Below, one piece after another: positions 18,326 to 28,152 of a stretch of DNA of 64,000 bases. The stretch covers positions 3,224,001 to 3,288,000 of the forward strand of contig NZ_CP060418.1 in assembly GCF_014298075.1 (NCBI RefSeq), given 5' to 3'. The notes beneath the pieces are model-generated. The model made no database searches. It had not been told where the DNA came from and worked only from the letters and a program-made list of their open reading frames with translations. The stretch is from Enterobacter sp. JUb54 (GTDB lineage: Bacteria; Pseudomonadota; Gammaproteobacteria; Enterobacterales; Enterobacteriaceae). Each line of letters starts with the position of its first letter. The first letter of the stretch is position 1. The position numbers and the translations under genes are program-made.

Positions 18326-19225
18326 TTACGGCTGCGGTACGGTGAAGAGCGACGAGTAGTCGCGATTGCAAATACGCTGCACCGCCGGATGCTGAATCAT
18401 CCTCTCGGCAAAAATGGCGTGATACTCTTCCATCACATTATCCATCCGGCCGATCTCAATAATTGACTCATCCTGATAGAAATCGTGGGCGTAGAGCGTC
18501 GGCGCGACGAAAATCGCGTTGTGTGCCGCCCCAAATGCCTTCATCAGTGCCGCATCGTCAAACTCGCCGAGGATCTCAACCTTCAGCCCCTGCGAATTGA
18601 ACCAGTTGAGAAGCTTGCGACCGAGCATTGAGCGACGGCCAGGGATCAGCAGGCGGCGCTCCTCAAGACAGGCGGGGAACGGTTTCTCTGGCGGTGGGTT
18701 CATGCACCAGAAGCTCACGCTGCACTCGCCGATACGCACCGAAAACAGCCCTTCCTGTTGGGTAGAGTCGATAGGACAGTCAGAGATAATCATATCCAGC
18801 TTGTGCTGGCTGAGCTGCTCCAGCAGCATTTCGTGGGTCGACTCAAAACAGCGTAAATGAATCTGCTCATCCTCAACCACTGCCGCATCCAGCACGCCGC
18901 TCACCAGACGCTTCGACAAGGCATCGGCGACGCCAACGTCGAACAGCAGGTTAGACTCTTTGCGGTAATTCACGATATCGAGCATTTCCTGGCTGAGGGT
19001 GAACATCCGGTCCGCATAACGGAATACCAGCTCGCCCAGCTCACTCGGCTCCAGCCCTCTGCCCTTACGCTTAAACAGCTTCCCCTGTAAACGCTCTTCA
19101 AGCGCTTTGATTTGCCCGGTGATGGTTTGCGGCGTCAGGAACAGAGCCTCCGCCGCGCCAACAACGGAACCTTCCTTATAAACGTGCCAGAAGTAATACA
19201 GATGGTTGTAGTTAATATGCGACAT
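18326..19225 (-). CDS. nhaR: LysR-type activator of nhaA
   Basis: NhaR is the sodium-responsive LTTR that activates nhaA. The protein has 299 residues. Its HTH is at the N-terminus ([40 protein letters not shown]). The effector domain contains [17 protein letters not shown]. The ATG at 19225 ([15 protein letters not shown]) corresponds to the E. coli start. It lies directly downstream of nhaA, with a stable hairpin in the 53-bp gap. It is convergent with rpsT. Confidence 0.97.
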   Translation of the reverse strand: MSHINYNHLYYFWHVYKEGSVVGAAEALFLTPQTITGQIKALEERLQGKLFKRKGRGLEPSELGELVFRYADRMFTLSQEMLDIVNYRKESNLLFDVGVADALSKRLVSGVLDAAVVEDEQIHLRCFESTHEMLLEQLSQHKLDMIISDCPIDSTQQEGLFSVRIGECSVSFWCMNPPPEKPFPACLEERRLLIPGRRSMLGRKLLNWFNSQGLKVEILGEFDDAALMKAFGAAHNAIFVAPTLYAHDFYQDESIIEIGRMDNVMEEYHAIFAERMIQHPAVQRICNRDYSSLFTVPQP

Positions 19226-19247
19226 GTTTCGCTCCCTGATAATGCCA

Positions 19248-19271
19248 GGGAGAGCCACCACAGGCTCTCCC
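19248..19271 (-). other. Intercistronic hairpin between nhaA and nhaR
   Basis: GGGAGAGCC / GGCTCTCCC makes a 9-bp perfect stem with a 6-base loop and no T-run afterwards. It may protect the nhaA message or attenuate nhaR expression. Confidence 0.55.
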
Positions 19272-19278
19272 TCAAATG

Positions 19279-20451
19279 TTAGACAGCAGCCGTATTCGCA
19301 ACGCGCTGGCGAAGGATCATGTACCCGGTAACCGCCGAGAGGACGGAGCCAATCAGGATACCCAGCTTAGCCCAGTTGATGAGTCCAGGATCGACGTTAC
19401 CGAAGGCCAGGCTGGCGATGAAAATCGACATGGTGAAGCCGATACCACACAGGATCCCGACCGCCACGATTTGTTTGCAGGTGGTGCCTTGTGGCAATGA
19501 AGCCCACTTTAATTTCAGCGCCAGCCAGCAGAACAGACCGATACCCAGCGGCTTGCCGATAAACAACCCGGCAATGATGCCCATCGGCAGCAGCGAGGTC
19601 AGCCCTTCAATTGTCACGCCCTGCAGCGAGACCCCGGCGTTCGCAAAGGCAAACAGCGGCAGAATCAGATACGCCACCCACGGGTGCAGCACGTGCTCAA
19701 GCTGCTTCGCTGGTGACTTGCCTCCCTGCTCTTTCAGCGGGATCATAAAGCCGACAATCACCCCGGCGAGCGTTGCGTGAACGCCGGATTTCAACACCGC
19801 GGTCCATAGCACGGCGCCCACCAGAATATAGATACCGGTGCGCCGCACGCCGCACAGGTTCAGGGCTGCCAGCACGATGATGGCTCCCGCCGCAACGACC
19901 AGCGACAACACGGAAAGATCGTTGGTATAAAACAGGGCGATGATGATAATGGCCCCTAAATCGTCGATGATCGCCAGCGCCATCAGGAAGATTTTCAGCG
20001 CCGGTGGCACACGGCTGCCGAGCAGTGCCAGCACGCCCAGGGCAAACGCGATGTCGGTCGCCGCCGGAATAGCCCAACCCTCACGGGTGATCGGATCCTG
20101 GGCGTTAAACGCCAGGTACACCAGCGCAGGAACCACCATGCCACCCAGCGCGGCCACCACAGGGAAAATAGCCTGACGGCGGCTGGCCAACGCGCCCTGC
20201 ATCATCTCGCGCTTCACTTCCAGACCAATCAGCAGGAAGAAAATCGCCATCAGCGCGTCGTTAATCCACAGCAGCATGTTCTTGTTGATTTCTAATGCGC
20301 CAACACGCAGCTGCACGGGAGTGTCTAAAAAGGAGTGATACAGGCCGGTGGTGGCACTGGTATTAGCCAGCAGCATTGCCAGCACGGCCGCACAAATGAG
20401 GATAATGCCCCCTGAAGCATCGCTACTGAAAAAACGCTGCAGATGTTTCAC
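19279..20451 (-). CDS. nhaA: Na+/H+ antiporter NhaA
   Basis: NhaA exchanges two protons for one sodium across the inner membrane and is the main sodium and alkaline-pH defence. The protein has 390 residues and twelve membrane segments. The ion-binding aspartates lie in LALLGS-flanked [11 protein letters not shown] and in [21 protein letters not shown]. The start [15 protein letters not shown] resembles E. coli NhaA, which is 388 residues. The operon order nhaA-nhaR is conserved. Upstream, 20452-20671 holds its promoter region and the dnaJ terminator; the E. coli hokC/mokC genes are absent. Confidence 0.97.
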   Translation of the reverse strand: MKHLQRFFSSDASGGIILICAAVLAMLLANTSATTGLYHSFLDTPVQLRVGALEINKNMLLWINDALMAIFFLLIGLEVKREMMQGALASRRQAIFPVVAALGGMVVPALVYLAFNAQDPITREGWAIPAATDIAFALGVLALLGSRVPPALKIFLMALAIIDDLGAIIIIALFYTNDLSVLSLVVAAGAIIVLAALNLCGVRRTGIYILVGAVLWTAVLKSGVHATLAGVIVGFMIPLKEQGGKSPAKQLEHVLHPWVAYLILPLFAFANAGVSLQGVTIEGLTSLLPMGIIAGLFIGKPLGIGLFCWLALKLKWASLPQGTTCKQIVAVGILCGIGFTMSIFIASLAFGNVDPGLINWAKLGILIGSVLSAVTGYMILRQRVANTAAV

Positions 20452-20623
20452 TTTTACTCTCTCTATTAAGGCTAATTCATCGATTAAACTATTCTAGTCG
20501 CCATAATATTTCGAAAAAATAAGATTATTATTGCTGAATAGATCGGTTTTAACGATCTAATCGTAGCACATCATCAAAGCGCAACACGGAAATCGGGCAT
20601 CACTCAGGTAGCGTGAGTCAGAA

Positions 20624-20660
20624 ACAAAAAAGCCACTTAACGATGAAGTGGCTTTTTTAA
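20624..20660 (-). terminator. Rho-independent terminator of dnaKJ
   Basis: AAGCCACTT / AAGTGGCTT forms a 9-bp stem flanked by A-runs and T-runs on either side, so it works on either strand. It ends transcription just past the dnaJ stop. Confidence 0.88.
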
Positions 20661-20671
20661 ATAACAGCAGC

Positions 20672-21808
20672 TTAGCGGGTCAGGTCGTCGAAGAATTTCT
20701 TCACACCATCAAAGAAATTTTTGGAGCGCGGGCTGTTTTTCTCGCCCGTTGGTCCGCCAAAACTTTCCTGCAGGTCCTTCAGCAGCTGTTTCTGCTTATC
20801 GTTCAGCCCGACTGGTGTTTCAACCACCACGCGGCACAGCAGGTCGCCCTGAGCACCACCGCGCACGGATTTCACACCTTTACCGCGCATGCGGAACAGT
20901 TTGCCGGTTTGCGTTTCGCCAGGCACTTTGAGATTCACCCGGCCATCCAGCGTCGGGACTTCAATCTCGCCGCCGAGGGCTGCCATGGTGAAGTTAATAG
21001 GCACTTCGCAGTACAGGTTATTGCCTTCACGCTCAAAGATGGCGTGCTGCTTAACCTGGACCTGAACGTACAGATCGCCTGCTGGTGCACCGTGTTCGCC
21101 CGCTTCGCCTTCTCCTGACAGACGAATACGATCGCCGGTATCCACGCCCGCCGGGATTTTGACCGACAGGGTTTTGGTTTTCTCAACGCGACCGTGACCG
21201 TGACATTTGTTGCACGGATCTTTAATCAGCGTACCGCGCCCCTGACAATGCGGACAGGTCTGCTGAACGGCGAAGAAGCCCTGACGCATCTGCACCTGGC
21301 CCTGACCATGACAGGTCGGACAGGTCTGCGGTTTGCTGCCAGATTTCGCGCCGCTGCCGTGGCAGACGTCGCACTCTTCCAGCGTCGGGATACGAATCTC
21401 TTTGGTCACGCCGCGAACGGCTTCTTCCAGCGTAAGATCCATGTTGTAACGCAGGTCAGCGCCACGTGCCGCACGCTGACGACCACGACCGCCGCCAAAG
21501 ATATCGCCGAACACGTCGCCAAAGATATCGCTGAAGTCGGCGCCGCCGCCAAAACCACCGCCGCCACCGCCCATGCCACCTTGTTCAAAGGCGGCGTGGC
21601 CGTATTGATCGTAGGCCGCACGCTTCTGGTCATCAGTCAGGATTTCATACGCTTCTTTGATTTCTTTGAATTTCGCTTCGGCTTCTTTATCACCCTGGTT
21701 ACGGTCCGGGTGGTATTTCATCGCCAGGCGCTTATAGGCCTTTTTGATTTCACGCTCTTCCGCTGTTTTGGAAACGCCTAAAATCTCGTAATAATCTTGC
21801 TTTGCCAT
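20672..21808 (-). CDS. dnaJ: Co-chaperone DnaJ (Hsp40)
   Basis: DnaJ stimulates the DnaK ATPase and delivers unfolded proteins. The protein has 378 residues. The J domain (1-70) contains the essential HPD within KYHPDRNQG. It is followed by a Gly/Phe-rich segment ([20 protein letters not shown]), then four CxxCxGxG zinc-finger repeats ([32 protein letters not shown]) and the C-terminal substrate-binding domain. It is 87 bp downstream of dnaK in the same heat-shock operon. Confidence 0.98.
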   Translation of the reverse strand: MAKQDYYEILGVSKTAEEREIKKAYKRLAMKYHPDRNQGDKEAEAKFKEIKEAYEILTDDQKRAAYDQYGHAAFEQGGMGGGGGGFGGGADFSDIFGDVFGDIFGGGRGRQRAARGADLRYNMDLTLEEAVRGVTKEIRIPTLEECDVCHGSGAKSGSKPQTCPTCHGQGQVQMRQGFFAVQQTCPHCQGRGTLIKDPCNKCHGHGRVEKTKTLSVKIPAGVDTGDRIRLSGEGEAGEHGAPAGDLYVQVQVKQHAIFEREGNNLYCEVPINFTMAALGGEIEVPTLDGRVNLKVPGETQTGKLFRMRGKGVKSVRGGAQGDLLCRVVVETPVGLNDKQKQLLKDLQESFGGPTGEKNSPRSKNFFDGVKKFFDDLTR

Positions 21809-21836
21809 TGGTGTTTTTCAGCCCCTTAACATGCGT

Positions 21837-21869
21837 GCACGGGCGGAGAGGAAACCTCTTCGCCCGTGC
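21837..21869. other. Long hairpin between dnaK and dnaJ
   Basis: A GCACGGGCG...CGCCCGTGC inverted repeat with an inner GAGG/CCTC pairing spans the middle of the 87-bp dnaK-dnaJ gap. There is no T-run, so it is more likely an mRNA-processing or stability element than a full terminator. E. coli has a small transcript (tpke11) reported in the same gap; conservation cannot be judged here. Confidence 0.5.
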
Positions 21870-21895
21870 CAGTGTTTTACCCGTTCAAAGGGCGA

Positions 21896-23812
21896 TTATT
21901 TTTTGTCTTTCACTTCTTCAAACTCGGCGTCAACGACGTCGTCGTCTTTCGCGTTGCTTTCGGAAGCTTCAGCACCGCCAGCCTGCTGCTGAGCGTGTTG
22001 CTGTTGAGCAATTTCCATCAGCTTCTGAGAAGCCTGTGCCAGCGCCTGCATTTTCGCTTCGATATCGGCTTTATCTTCACCTTTCAGGGAAGCTTCCAGC
22101 GCGGTCAATGCAGATTCGATCGCAGTTTTGTCGTCAGCCGGCAGTTTGTCGCCAGCTTCTTCAACCTGCTTACGGGTGCTGTGCAGCAGATGGTCACCCT
22201 GGTTGCGGGTCTGAACCAGTTCTTCGAACTTACGGTCAGATTCAGCATTCGCTTCCGCATCGCGAACCATTTTTGCAATCTCTTCTTCGTTCAGACCGGA
22301 AGAAGCTTTGATGGTGATTTTCTGCTCTTTACCGCTATTTTTGTCTTTCGCGGACACGTGCAGGATACCATCAGCATCGATGTCGAAGGTGACTTCGATC
22401 TGCGGCATACCACGCGGTGCCGGGTTAATACCATCCAGGTTGAACTGACCCAGTGATTTGTTATCAGAGGCGCGTTTACGCTCACCCTGAATCACATGGA
22501 TAGTTACCGCAGACTGGTTGTCTTCTGCAGTAGAGAACACCTGGCTGTGTTTAGTCGGGATAGTGGTGTTCTTGTTGATCAGCGCCGTCATCACGCCGCC
22601 CATGGTTTCGATACCCAGCGACAGCGGAGTAACGTCGAGCAGCAGAACGTCTTTCACTTCACCGGTCAGTACACCACCCTGAACCGCAGCACCGATCGCC
22701 ACTGCTTCATCCGGGTTAACGTCTTTACGCGGCTCTTTACCAAAGAATTCAGCAACTTTCTTCTGAACCATTGGCATACGAGTCTGACCACCGACCAGGA
22801 TAACGTCCTGGATATCGGAAACGGACAGGCCCGCATCCTGCAGAGCAACTTTCAGCGGCTCGATGGAACGGTTCACCAGGTCTTCGACCAGGGATTCCAG
22901 TTTCGCACGAGTCACTTTGATGTTCATGTGTTTCGGACCGGTGGCATCTGCAGTGATGTACGGCAGGTTCACGTCGGTCTGCTGTGCGGAAGACAGCTCG
23001 ATTTTCGCTTTTTCTGCTGCTTCTTTCAGACGCTGCATCGCCAGCGGGTCGTTACGCAGGTCGATGCCCTGATCTTTCTTAAACTCGTCAACGAGGTAGT
23101 TGATCATACGGCTGTCGAAGTCTTCACCACCCAGGTGGGTATCACCGTTGGTTGCCAGAACTTCGAAGGTTTTTTCGCCGTCAACTTCGTCGATTTCAAT
23201 AATAGAGATATCGAAAGTACCACCACCGAGGTCGTAAACCGCGATAGTACGGTTGCCGACTTCTTTATCCAGACCGTAGGCCAGTGCAGCAGCGGTCGGT
23301 TCGTTGATGATACGTTTGACTTCCAGACCTGCGATACGACCGGCGTCTTTGGTTGCCTGACGCTGAGCATCGTTGAAGTAAGCAGGTACGGTGATAACAG
23401 CTTCAGTTACCGGCTCACCCAGGTAATCTTCCGCGGTTTTCTTCATTTTTTTCAGCACTTCAGCAGAGATCTGCGGCGGTGCCATTTTCTGACCTTTCAC
23501 ATCAATCCATGCGTCGCCGTTTTCGGCGCCGATGATTTTGTACGGCATGATGGATTCGTCACGCTGAACTTCTTCGTCCTGGAAGCGGCGACCAATCAGG
23601 CGTTTAATCGCAAACAGGGTGTTTTGCGGGTTAGTCACTGCCTGACGTTTAGCCGGCTGACCTACCAGGATTTCGCCGTCCTGAGTGTAAGCAATGATAG
23701 AAGGCGTGGTGCGGTCGCCCTCGGCGTTCTCCAGCACACGAGCAGTAGTACCATCCATAATCGCGACACAAGAGTTGGTTGTCCCCAGGTCGATACCAAT
23801 AATTTTACCCAT
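21896..23812 (-). CDS. dnaK: Chaperone DnaK (Hsp70)
   Basis: DnaK is the main cytoplasmic Hsp70. The protein has 638 residues, as in E. coli. It has [16 protein letters not shown] at the N-terminus, the phosphate-2 loop [15 protein letters not shown], the substrate-binding domain starting after the [15 protein letters not shown] linker region, and the helical lid with the acidic C-terminal EEVKDKK tail. It is transcribed from a clear sigma-32 promoter at 23935-23966 and is followed by dnaJ. A long antisense open frame lies over it, as is usual for dnaK genes, and is not a gene. Confidence 0.99.
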   Translation of the reverse strand: MGKIIGIDLGTTNSCVAIMDGTTARVLENAEGDRTTPSIIAYTQDGEILVGQPAKRQAVTNPQNTLFAIKRLIGRRFQDEEVQRDESIMPYKIIGAENGDAWIDVKGQKMAPPQISAEVLKKMKKTAEDYLGEPVTEAVITVPAYFNDAQRQATKDAGRIAGLEVKRIINEPTAAALAYGLDKEVGNRTIAVYDLGGGTFDISIIEIDEVDGEKTFEVLATNGDTHLGGEDFDSRMINYLVDEFKKDQGIDLRNDPLAMQRLKEAAEKAKIELSSAQQTDVNLPYITADATGPKHMNIKVTRAKLESLVEDLVNRSIEPLKVALQDAGLSVSDIQDVILVGGQTRMPMVQKKVAEFFGKEPRKDVNPDEAVAIGAAVQGGVLTGEVKDVLLLDVTPLSLGIETMGGVMTALINKNTTIPTKHSQVFSTAEDNQSAVTIHVIQGERKRASDNKSLGQFNLDGINPAPRGMPQIEVTFDIDADGILHVSAKDKNSGKEQKITIKASSGLNEEEIAKMVRDAEANAESDRKFEELVQTRNQGDHLLHSTRKQVEEAGDKLPADDKTAIESALTALEASLKGEDKADIEAKMQALAQASQKLMEIAQQQHAQQQAGGAEASESNAKDDDVVDAEFEEVKDKK

Positions 23813-23934
23813 CTAAACGTCTCCACTAAAAATTCGATCAACATGTGGTTGTGAACCTGTAATAAGGGCGAAACCTACGGTTTCAACTGCCCGGTCATGA
23901 TTTTTTTCAGGTTCATTCACTGCGGTTGACTACA

Positions 23935-23966
23935 AGATGGGGTCGCCTGCCGCTTCATCAAGGGGG
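23935..23966 (-). promoter_or_regulatory. Sigma-32 heat-shock promoter of dnaK
   Basis: The reverse strand has CCCTTGA (-35) and CCCCATCT (-10) separated by 15 bp, an excellent RpoH promoter. It matches E. coli dnaK P1 in position, about 120 bp upstream of the start codon. Confidence 0.9.
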
Positions 23967-24256
23967 GAGATTAAAAATTTTTTATCTTTATCTCATTGAG
24001 TAGGGCACAGGAATTCAGGATATCGGCGTAAATCGCCAGTGGAAAAGGCAGAACCAACGCCGACGATAACCCCGTCAGACGGCGATTGAGCCAGACAGCT
24101 GGCGCTGAATCTTCCGTATTTTCCGGTACCTGCGTAAATTGGCGAAAAATACCTCGCCAGATCATAGACAGTTATCCCGCGCCTCATTATTATGCCGCGC
24201 CCCGCCACCGAGTCGCGGGGTAATGCTTCCCTTTCTAATCATTATTTTGAGGAATT
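23967..24256. other. dnaK-satP intergenic region without a gene
   Basis: This is the rest of the 444-bp gap between divergent dnaK and satP. Two short overlapping reverse-strand frames are present but lack a convincing ribosome binding site and resemble nothing known. E. coli yaaI and yaaW, which lie here in that species, are missing. The satP promoter must lie near the right end; only its GAGGAATT ribosome binding site is clear. Confidence 0.6.
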
Positions 24257-24823
24257 ATGGGCAACACTAAGTTGGCTAATCCGGCACCGCTGGGCCTTAT
24301 GGGTTTCGGCATGACCACTATTCTGCTTAACCTGGCAAATAGCGGCCTGTTCGCGTTTGATGTAGCTATCCTGGCGATGGGCATTTTTTACGGCGGCATT
24401 GCGCAGATTTTCGCAGGCCTGCTGGAATTTAAAAAAGGCAATACCTTTGGTTTAACGGCTTTTACTTCCTACGGCGCCTTCTGGCTGACGTTGGTTGCCA
24501 TTCTCCTGATGCCGAAAATGGGCCTGGCAGAAGCGCCGAACGCGCACTTCCTGGGCATGTATCTCGGACTGTGGGGCGTCTTTACCCTGTTTATGTTCTT
24601 CGGCACGCTGAAAGCTGCACGTATGCTGCAGTTCGTGTTCCTGAGCCTGACCGTACTGTTTGCACTGCTGGCAATCGGTCACCTGGCTGATAACGAAGGC
24701 ATCGTAAAAATCGCGGGCTGGATTGGTTTAGTCTGCGGCGGTAGCGCCATTTATCTGGCGATGGGTGAAGTCCTGAACGAGCAGTTTGGTCGCACCGTAC
24801 TGCCTATCGGCGCGCCTCACTGA
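24257..24823 (+). CDS. satP: Succinate-acetate/proton symporter
   Basis: This 188-residue AceTr/GPR1-FUN34-YaaH family inner-membrane transporter takes up acetate and succinate with protons. The signature NPAPLGLMGFGMTTILLN sits at residues 8-25, and the constriction Asn-Pro-type motif is present. Six membrane segments follow. A good GAGGAATT ribosome binding site precedes the ATG. It is monocistronic with a hairpin terminator at 24833-24855. Confidence 0.96.
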   Translation: MGNTKLANPAPLGLMGFGMTTILLNLANSGLFAFDVAILAMGIFYGGIAQIFAGLLEFKKGNTFGLTAFTSYGAFWLTLVAILLMPKMGLAEAPNAHFLGMYLGLWGVFTLFMFFGTLKAARMLQFVFLSLTVLFALLAIGHLADNEGIVKIAGWIGLVCGGSAIYLAMGEVLNEQFGRTVLPIGAPH

Positions 24824-24832
24824 TAGCACATA

Positions 24833-24855
24833 CCCTCGTCCCGGCGGGACGAGGG
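24833..24855. terminator. Bidirectional terminator between satP and the MHS transporter
   Basis: CCCTCGTCCC / GGGACGAGGG form a 10-bp perfect stem with a 3-base loop between convergent genes. The T-tract is poor on both strands, so it may act with Rho or simply block run-through. Confidence 0.6.
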
Positions 24856-24865
24856 TTGTCATGCA

Positions 24866-26176
24866 TTAAGGCAGATGCGGCACTTCACCGCCTTTTGCCG
24901 CCACATCACGATACTTTTCCTGGCGCAGCCAGATCCCCAATCCTAATCCCATCAGCGACAGCGCCAGTACGTACCAGGCAGGAGCCATCGGCGACACCCC
25001 CATTAACATGGTGACTGCAATCGGCGTCAGGCCACCGAAGATCGCGTAAGAGACGTTATAAGAGAAGGAGATACCGGTAAAACGCACTTCTGCCGGGAAG
25101 GCCCGCACCATTACGTAAGGCACCGCCCCCACTACGCCCACACACAATCCTACCGTGCCGTACAGCAGGAACAGCTGCTCCGGGCTGTCGCCGGAGAGGT
25201 GATAGAACGCCCAGCTGGAAGCCGCCAGTAACAGGCTACCGACAATAAACGTGCGGCTGGCACCGAAACGATCTGCCGCCAGCCCCGCCAGCAGGCAGCC
25301 GAAGCACAGCATAATCGTCGCAATGCTGTTGGCCTGCAGGGTAATCGCCGGCGCATAGCCGTAATGTTTTTGCAGCCACACCGGTGACATCAGAATCACC
25401 ACCACGATGCCGGCGGATAACAGCCAGGTCAGCAGCATGGAGACCACCACCGCTTGCTGATGCTTCAGCACCACCGATTTCACCGGCAATTCCTGCGCTA
25501 ACGCTTTACGCTGCTGCATCTCGAGGAAGATCGGCGTCTCCTGCAGCCAGCGGCGTAAATACATCGCCACCAGGCCAAACACGCCGCCCAGCAGGAAAGG
25601 AATACGCCAGCCGCCATCGTGAACGCCCTGTGGCGTCAGGCTGGTATTGATGAGGGTAGCCACCACCGAGCCCAGCAGAATACCGACCGTCAGACCGGCG
25701 GTCAGGGTCCCGCAGGCGATGCCAATCCGTTTTTCCGGGACGTGTTCGGCAACAAACACCCAGGCGCCAGGCACTTCACCGCCAATGGCCGCCCCTTGCA
25801 GCAGGCGCATCAGCAACAGCAGTAACGGTGCCGCAAGCCCGATCGACGCATAGGTCGGCAGCAGGCCAATCGCCAACGTCGGCAATGCCATCAGCAGAAT
25901 GCTCAGGGTGAACATCTTTTTGCGCCCGACCAGATCGCCAAAGTGGGCCATGATAATGCCGCCTAACGGACGAGCCAGATAGCCGGCGGCAAAAATGCCG
26001 AACGTCTGAACCTGGCGCAGCCATTCCGGAATATCAGCCGGGAAGAACAGCTCGCCAACGACGGCGGCGAAGAAGACAAAGATAATGAAGTCATAAAACT
26101 CCAGCGCGCCACCCAATGCAGCCAGCGTCAGCGTTTTATAATCCTGTCGATTCAGAGGTCGGGTATGTTGTGACAT
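24866..26176 (-). CDS. MFS transporter of the metabolite:H+ symporter (MHS) family
   Basis: This ~436-residue, 12-segment transporter belongs to the MHS branch that includes YhjE, ShiA and ProP. It has LEFYDFIIFVFFAAVVGELFF in segment 1, the MFS loop motif GDLVGRKKMF between segments 2 and 3, GAAIGGEVPGAWVFVAEHVP in segment 4/5, and a second-half loop AGLAADRFGASR. An earlier TTG at 26185 is possible, but ATG 26176 (MSQHTRPLNRQDYK) was preferred. Substrate is probably a small organic acid or zwitterion and cannot be told from sequence. E. coli has no gene here between satP and mog. Confidence 0.85.
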   Translation of the reverse strand: MSQHTRPLNRQDYKTLTLAALGGALEFYDFIIFVFFAAVVGELFFPADIPEWLRQVQTFGIFAAGYLARPLGGIIMAHFGDLVGRKKMFTLSILLMALPTLAIGLLPTYASIGLAAPLLLLLMRLLQGAAIGGEVPGAWVFVAEHVPEKRIGIACGTLTAGLTVGILLGSVVATLINTSLTPQGVHDGGWRIPFLLGGVFGLVAMYLRRWLQETPIFLEMQQRKALAQELPVKSVVLKHQQAVVVSMLLTWLLSAGIVVVILMSPVWLQKHYGYAPAITLQANSIATIMLCFGCLLAGLAADRFGASRTFIVGSLLLAASSWAFYHLSGDSPEQLFLLYGTVGLCVGVVGAVPYVMVRAFPAEVRFTGISFSYNVSYAIFGGLTPIAVTMLMGVSPMAPAWYVLALSLMGLGLGIWLRQEKYRDVAAKGGEVPHLP

Positions 26177-26297
26177 AACGAGCAATTCATCCAGAGGTGT
26201 GTAGAGTTATCACGCAATGTGTAAAGTAAAAAACACTATATCGTAAATAAAACGGCACACCACCGACATTGCAGGTTATGTCAGGAAAGTATTAAAT

Positions 26298-26885
26298 TCA
26301 GGATAAAGTTTCGCGTCTTGCACTTTTAGGACGAAAAGCCGCTACGACATCGCCGTCTGTCTCGACATAAGGCCCTTCAAGCAACTGTACACAATACGGT
26401 ACACTTGCGAATACCCCATGCACCAGCACCTTGCCCTCGGCATCTTTGACGCCTTCAAGCGTTTCCTGAATGGCTTTCGGCTGGCCTGGCAGATTCAAAA
26501 TGAGCGCCTGCTTGCGGATCACGCCCACCTGACGAGAAAGGATCGCCGTTGGCACAAAGTGTAGGCTAACCTGGCGCATTTGCTCGCCAAAACCCGGCAT
26601 AACGCGATCGGCAATGGCCAGCGTCGCATCCGGCGTGACGTCGCGTCTGGCAGGACCGGTCCCGCCGGTGGTTAACACCAGATGGCAGCCCATCTCGTCC
26701 ACCAGCTCACACAGCGTCTGTTCGATAATCACCTGCTCATCAGGGATTAAGCGGGTCTCCAGCTCAAAGGGGGTCGTCAGCGCACGCGCCAGCCACTCTT
26801 CAAGTGCCGGGATGCCTTTATCCTGATAGACGCCGCTGGAGGCGCGATCGGAGATGGAAACTAAGCCGATTCGTAAGGTATTCAT
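26298..26885 (-). CDS. mog: Molybdopterin adenylyltransferase
   Basis: Mog adenylates molybdopterin before molybdate insertion in molybdenum cofactor synthesis. The protein has 195 residues, equal to E. coli. Family motifs LVSISDRASSGVYQDKG, LVLTTGGTGPARRDVTPDAT and the C-terminal LNLPGQPKA are present. The ATG at 26885 (MNTLRIGLVSI) was preferred to an upstream in-frame ATG. It is downstream of talB in the same direction, with a stem-loop between. Confidence 0.97.
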   Translation of the reverse strand: MNTLRIGLVSISDRASSGVYQDKGIPALEEWLARALTTPFELETRLIPDEQVIIEQTLCELVDEMGCHLVLTTGGTGPARRDVTPDATLAIADRVMPGFGEQMRQVSLHFVPTAILSRQVGVIRKQALILNLPGQPKAIQETLEGVKDAEGKVLVHGVFASVPYCVQLLEGPYVETDGDVVAAFRPKSARRETLS

Positions 26886-26963
26886 CGTTATTCCGTTCAA
26901 ACTGTGCAATTAGACGGAATGATACACGCTGGAGGGAAATACAGACAGGGTTCAAAAGAAGTA

Positions 26964-26987
26964 GCGTGACCGGAAGCCCGGTCACGC
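26964..26987 (-). terminator. Stem-loop after talB
   Basis: GCGTGACCGG / CCGGTCACGC is a 10-bp perfect stem with a 4-base loop, 9 bp past the talB stop. On the reverse strand it is followed by a modest T-rich tract (TACTTCTTTTG), so termination may be partial, letting some transcript into mog. Confidence 0.65.
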
Positions 26988-26995
26988 CGCAATGA

Positions 26996-27949
26996 TTACA
27001 GCAGGTCGCCGATCATTTTTTCCAGTTTTTCCTGGTCGATCGCAAACTTACGGATACCTTCCGCCAGTTTGTCTACCGCCATCGGATCCTGGTTGTGCTG
27101 CCACAGGAACTGGGATTCAGTGATGCGTTCCGGGCGTGCTTTCACTTCGCCGCTGAACGTCAGTTTGCGCTCGATAGCGCCTTCGCTTTCTGCCAGCTCT
27201 TTCAGCAGAGCCGGTGCGATGGTCAGGCGATCGCAACCAGCCAGCTCAAGGATTTCGCCGACGTTACGGAAGCTTGCACCCATCACCACGGTTTCATAAC
27301 CGTGCTGCTTGTAGTATTCGTAGATTTCACTGACGGACACCACGCCCGGATCTTCAGCCGGCGCGTACTCTTTCTTATCCGTGTTTGCTTTGTACCAGTC
27401 GAGGATACGGCCAACGAACGGAGAGATCAGGAATACACCTGCTTCCGCACAAGCGCGAGCCTGAGCGAAGGAGAACAGCAGCGTCAGGTTACAGTTGATG
27501 CCTTCTTTTTCCAGCTGCTCGGCGGCACAGATGCCCTGCCAGGTAGAAGCCAGTTTAATCAGAATGCGGTCGTTACCAATGCCGGCGTCGTTGTACAGCT
27601 TGATGATGCGTTTCGCTTTGGCGATAGAAGCCTGCGTGTCGTAGGAGAGACGCGCATCAACTTCAGTCGAAATACGGCCTGGAATCAGCTTAAGAATTTC
27701 GAGACCAATGTTCACCGCCAGCTTATCGGAAGCATCGATAATCTGCTGCGCGCGATCGCTGCTCTGGCTACGAGCCCATACGACAGCGTCATCAATCAGC
27801 TTACGGTACTCAGGAATCTGAGCCGCGCCGAGAATCAAAGAAGGGTTAGTTGTGGCATCCTGAGGCTGATACAGCTTCATTGCCGCAATATCTCCGGTAT
27901 CAGCTACGACAGTGGTGTACTGACGCAGAGAGGTCAATTTATCCGTCAT
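26996..27949 (-). CDS. talB: Transaldolase B
   Basis: TalB transfers a dihydroxyacetone unit in the non-oxidative pentose phosphate pathway. The protein has 317 residues. [10 protein letters not shown] holds the conserved Asp/Asn region, and the Schiff-base lysine is Lys132 in [12 protein letters not shown]. Length and motifs equal E. coli TalB. It is divergent from yaaJ across about 200 bp; the promoter was not resolved. Confidence 0.98.
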   Translation of the reverse strand: MTDKLTSLRQYTTVVADTGDIAAMKLYQPQDATTNPSLILGAAQIPEYRKLIDDAVVWARSQSSDRAQQIIDASDKLAVNIGLEILKLIPGRISTEVDARLSYDTQASIAKAKRIIKLYNDAGIGNDRILIKLASTWQGICAAEQLEKEGINCNLTLLFSFAQARACAEAGVFLISPFVGRILDWYKANTDKKEYAPAEDPGVVSVSEIYEYYKQHGYETVVMGASFRNVGEILELAGCDRLTIAPALLKELAESEGAIERKLTFSGEVKARPERITESQFLWQHNQDPMAVDKLAEGIRKFAIDQEKLEKMIGDLL

Positions 27950-28152
27950 GATAGTGTTTCTCTTAAACAGCAGTTAAGGGGATGTAACCGGTCTGCCAAG
28001 ATGATAACACGCTGCATCTTCAGCGCAACAGCGGACCATGCAAGAGCGCAGAGTGTGATAAACTGGATAAATTAATTCTCTGAATGCTAAGGGATTGTCA
28101 CTAAAATGGTAACGCTTACATTAGCGGGCCTGCATGGACAAGAGGATAATTG

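Noticed and set aside
22496-23854. A 452-codon open frame on the plus strand over dnaK
   Set aside because: It lies wholly antisense to a highly conserved gene. Such long antisense frames are a known by-product of dnaK codon usage; there is no ribosome binding site or recognisable domain.
23993-24208. Two overlapping reverse-strand frames of 64-71 codons upstream of dnaK, as candidates for yaaI or a new gene
   Set aside because: There is no ribosome binding site, no signal peptide and no resemblance to YaaI, and the stretch lies where regulatory DNA for satP and dnaK is expected.
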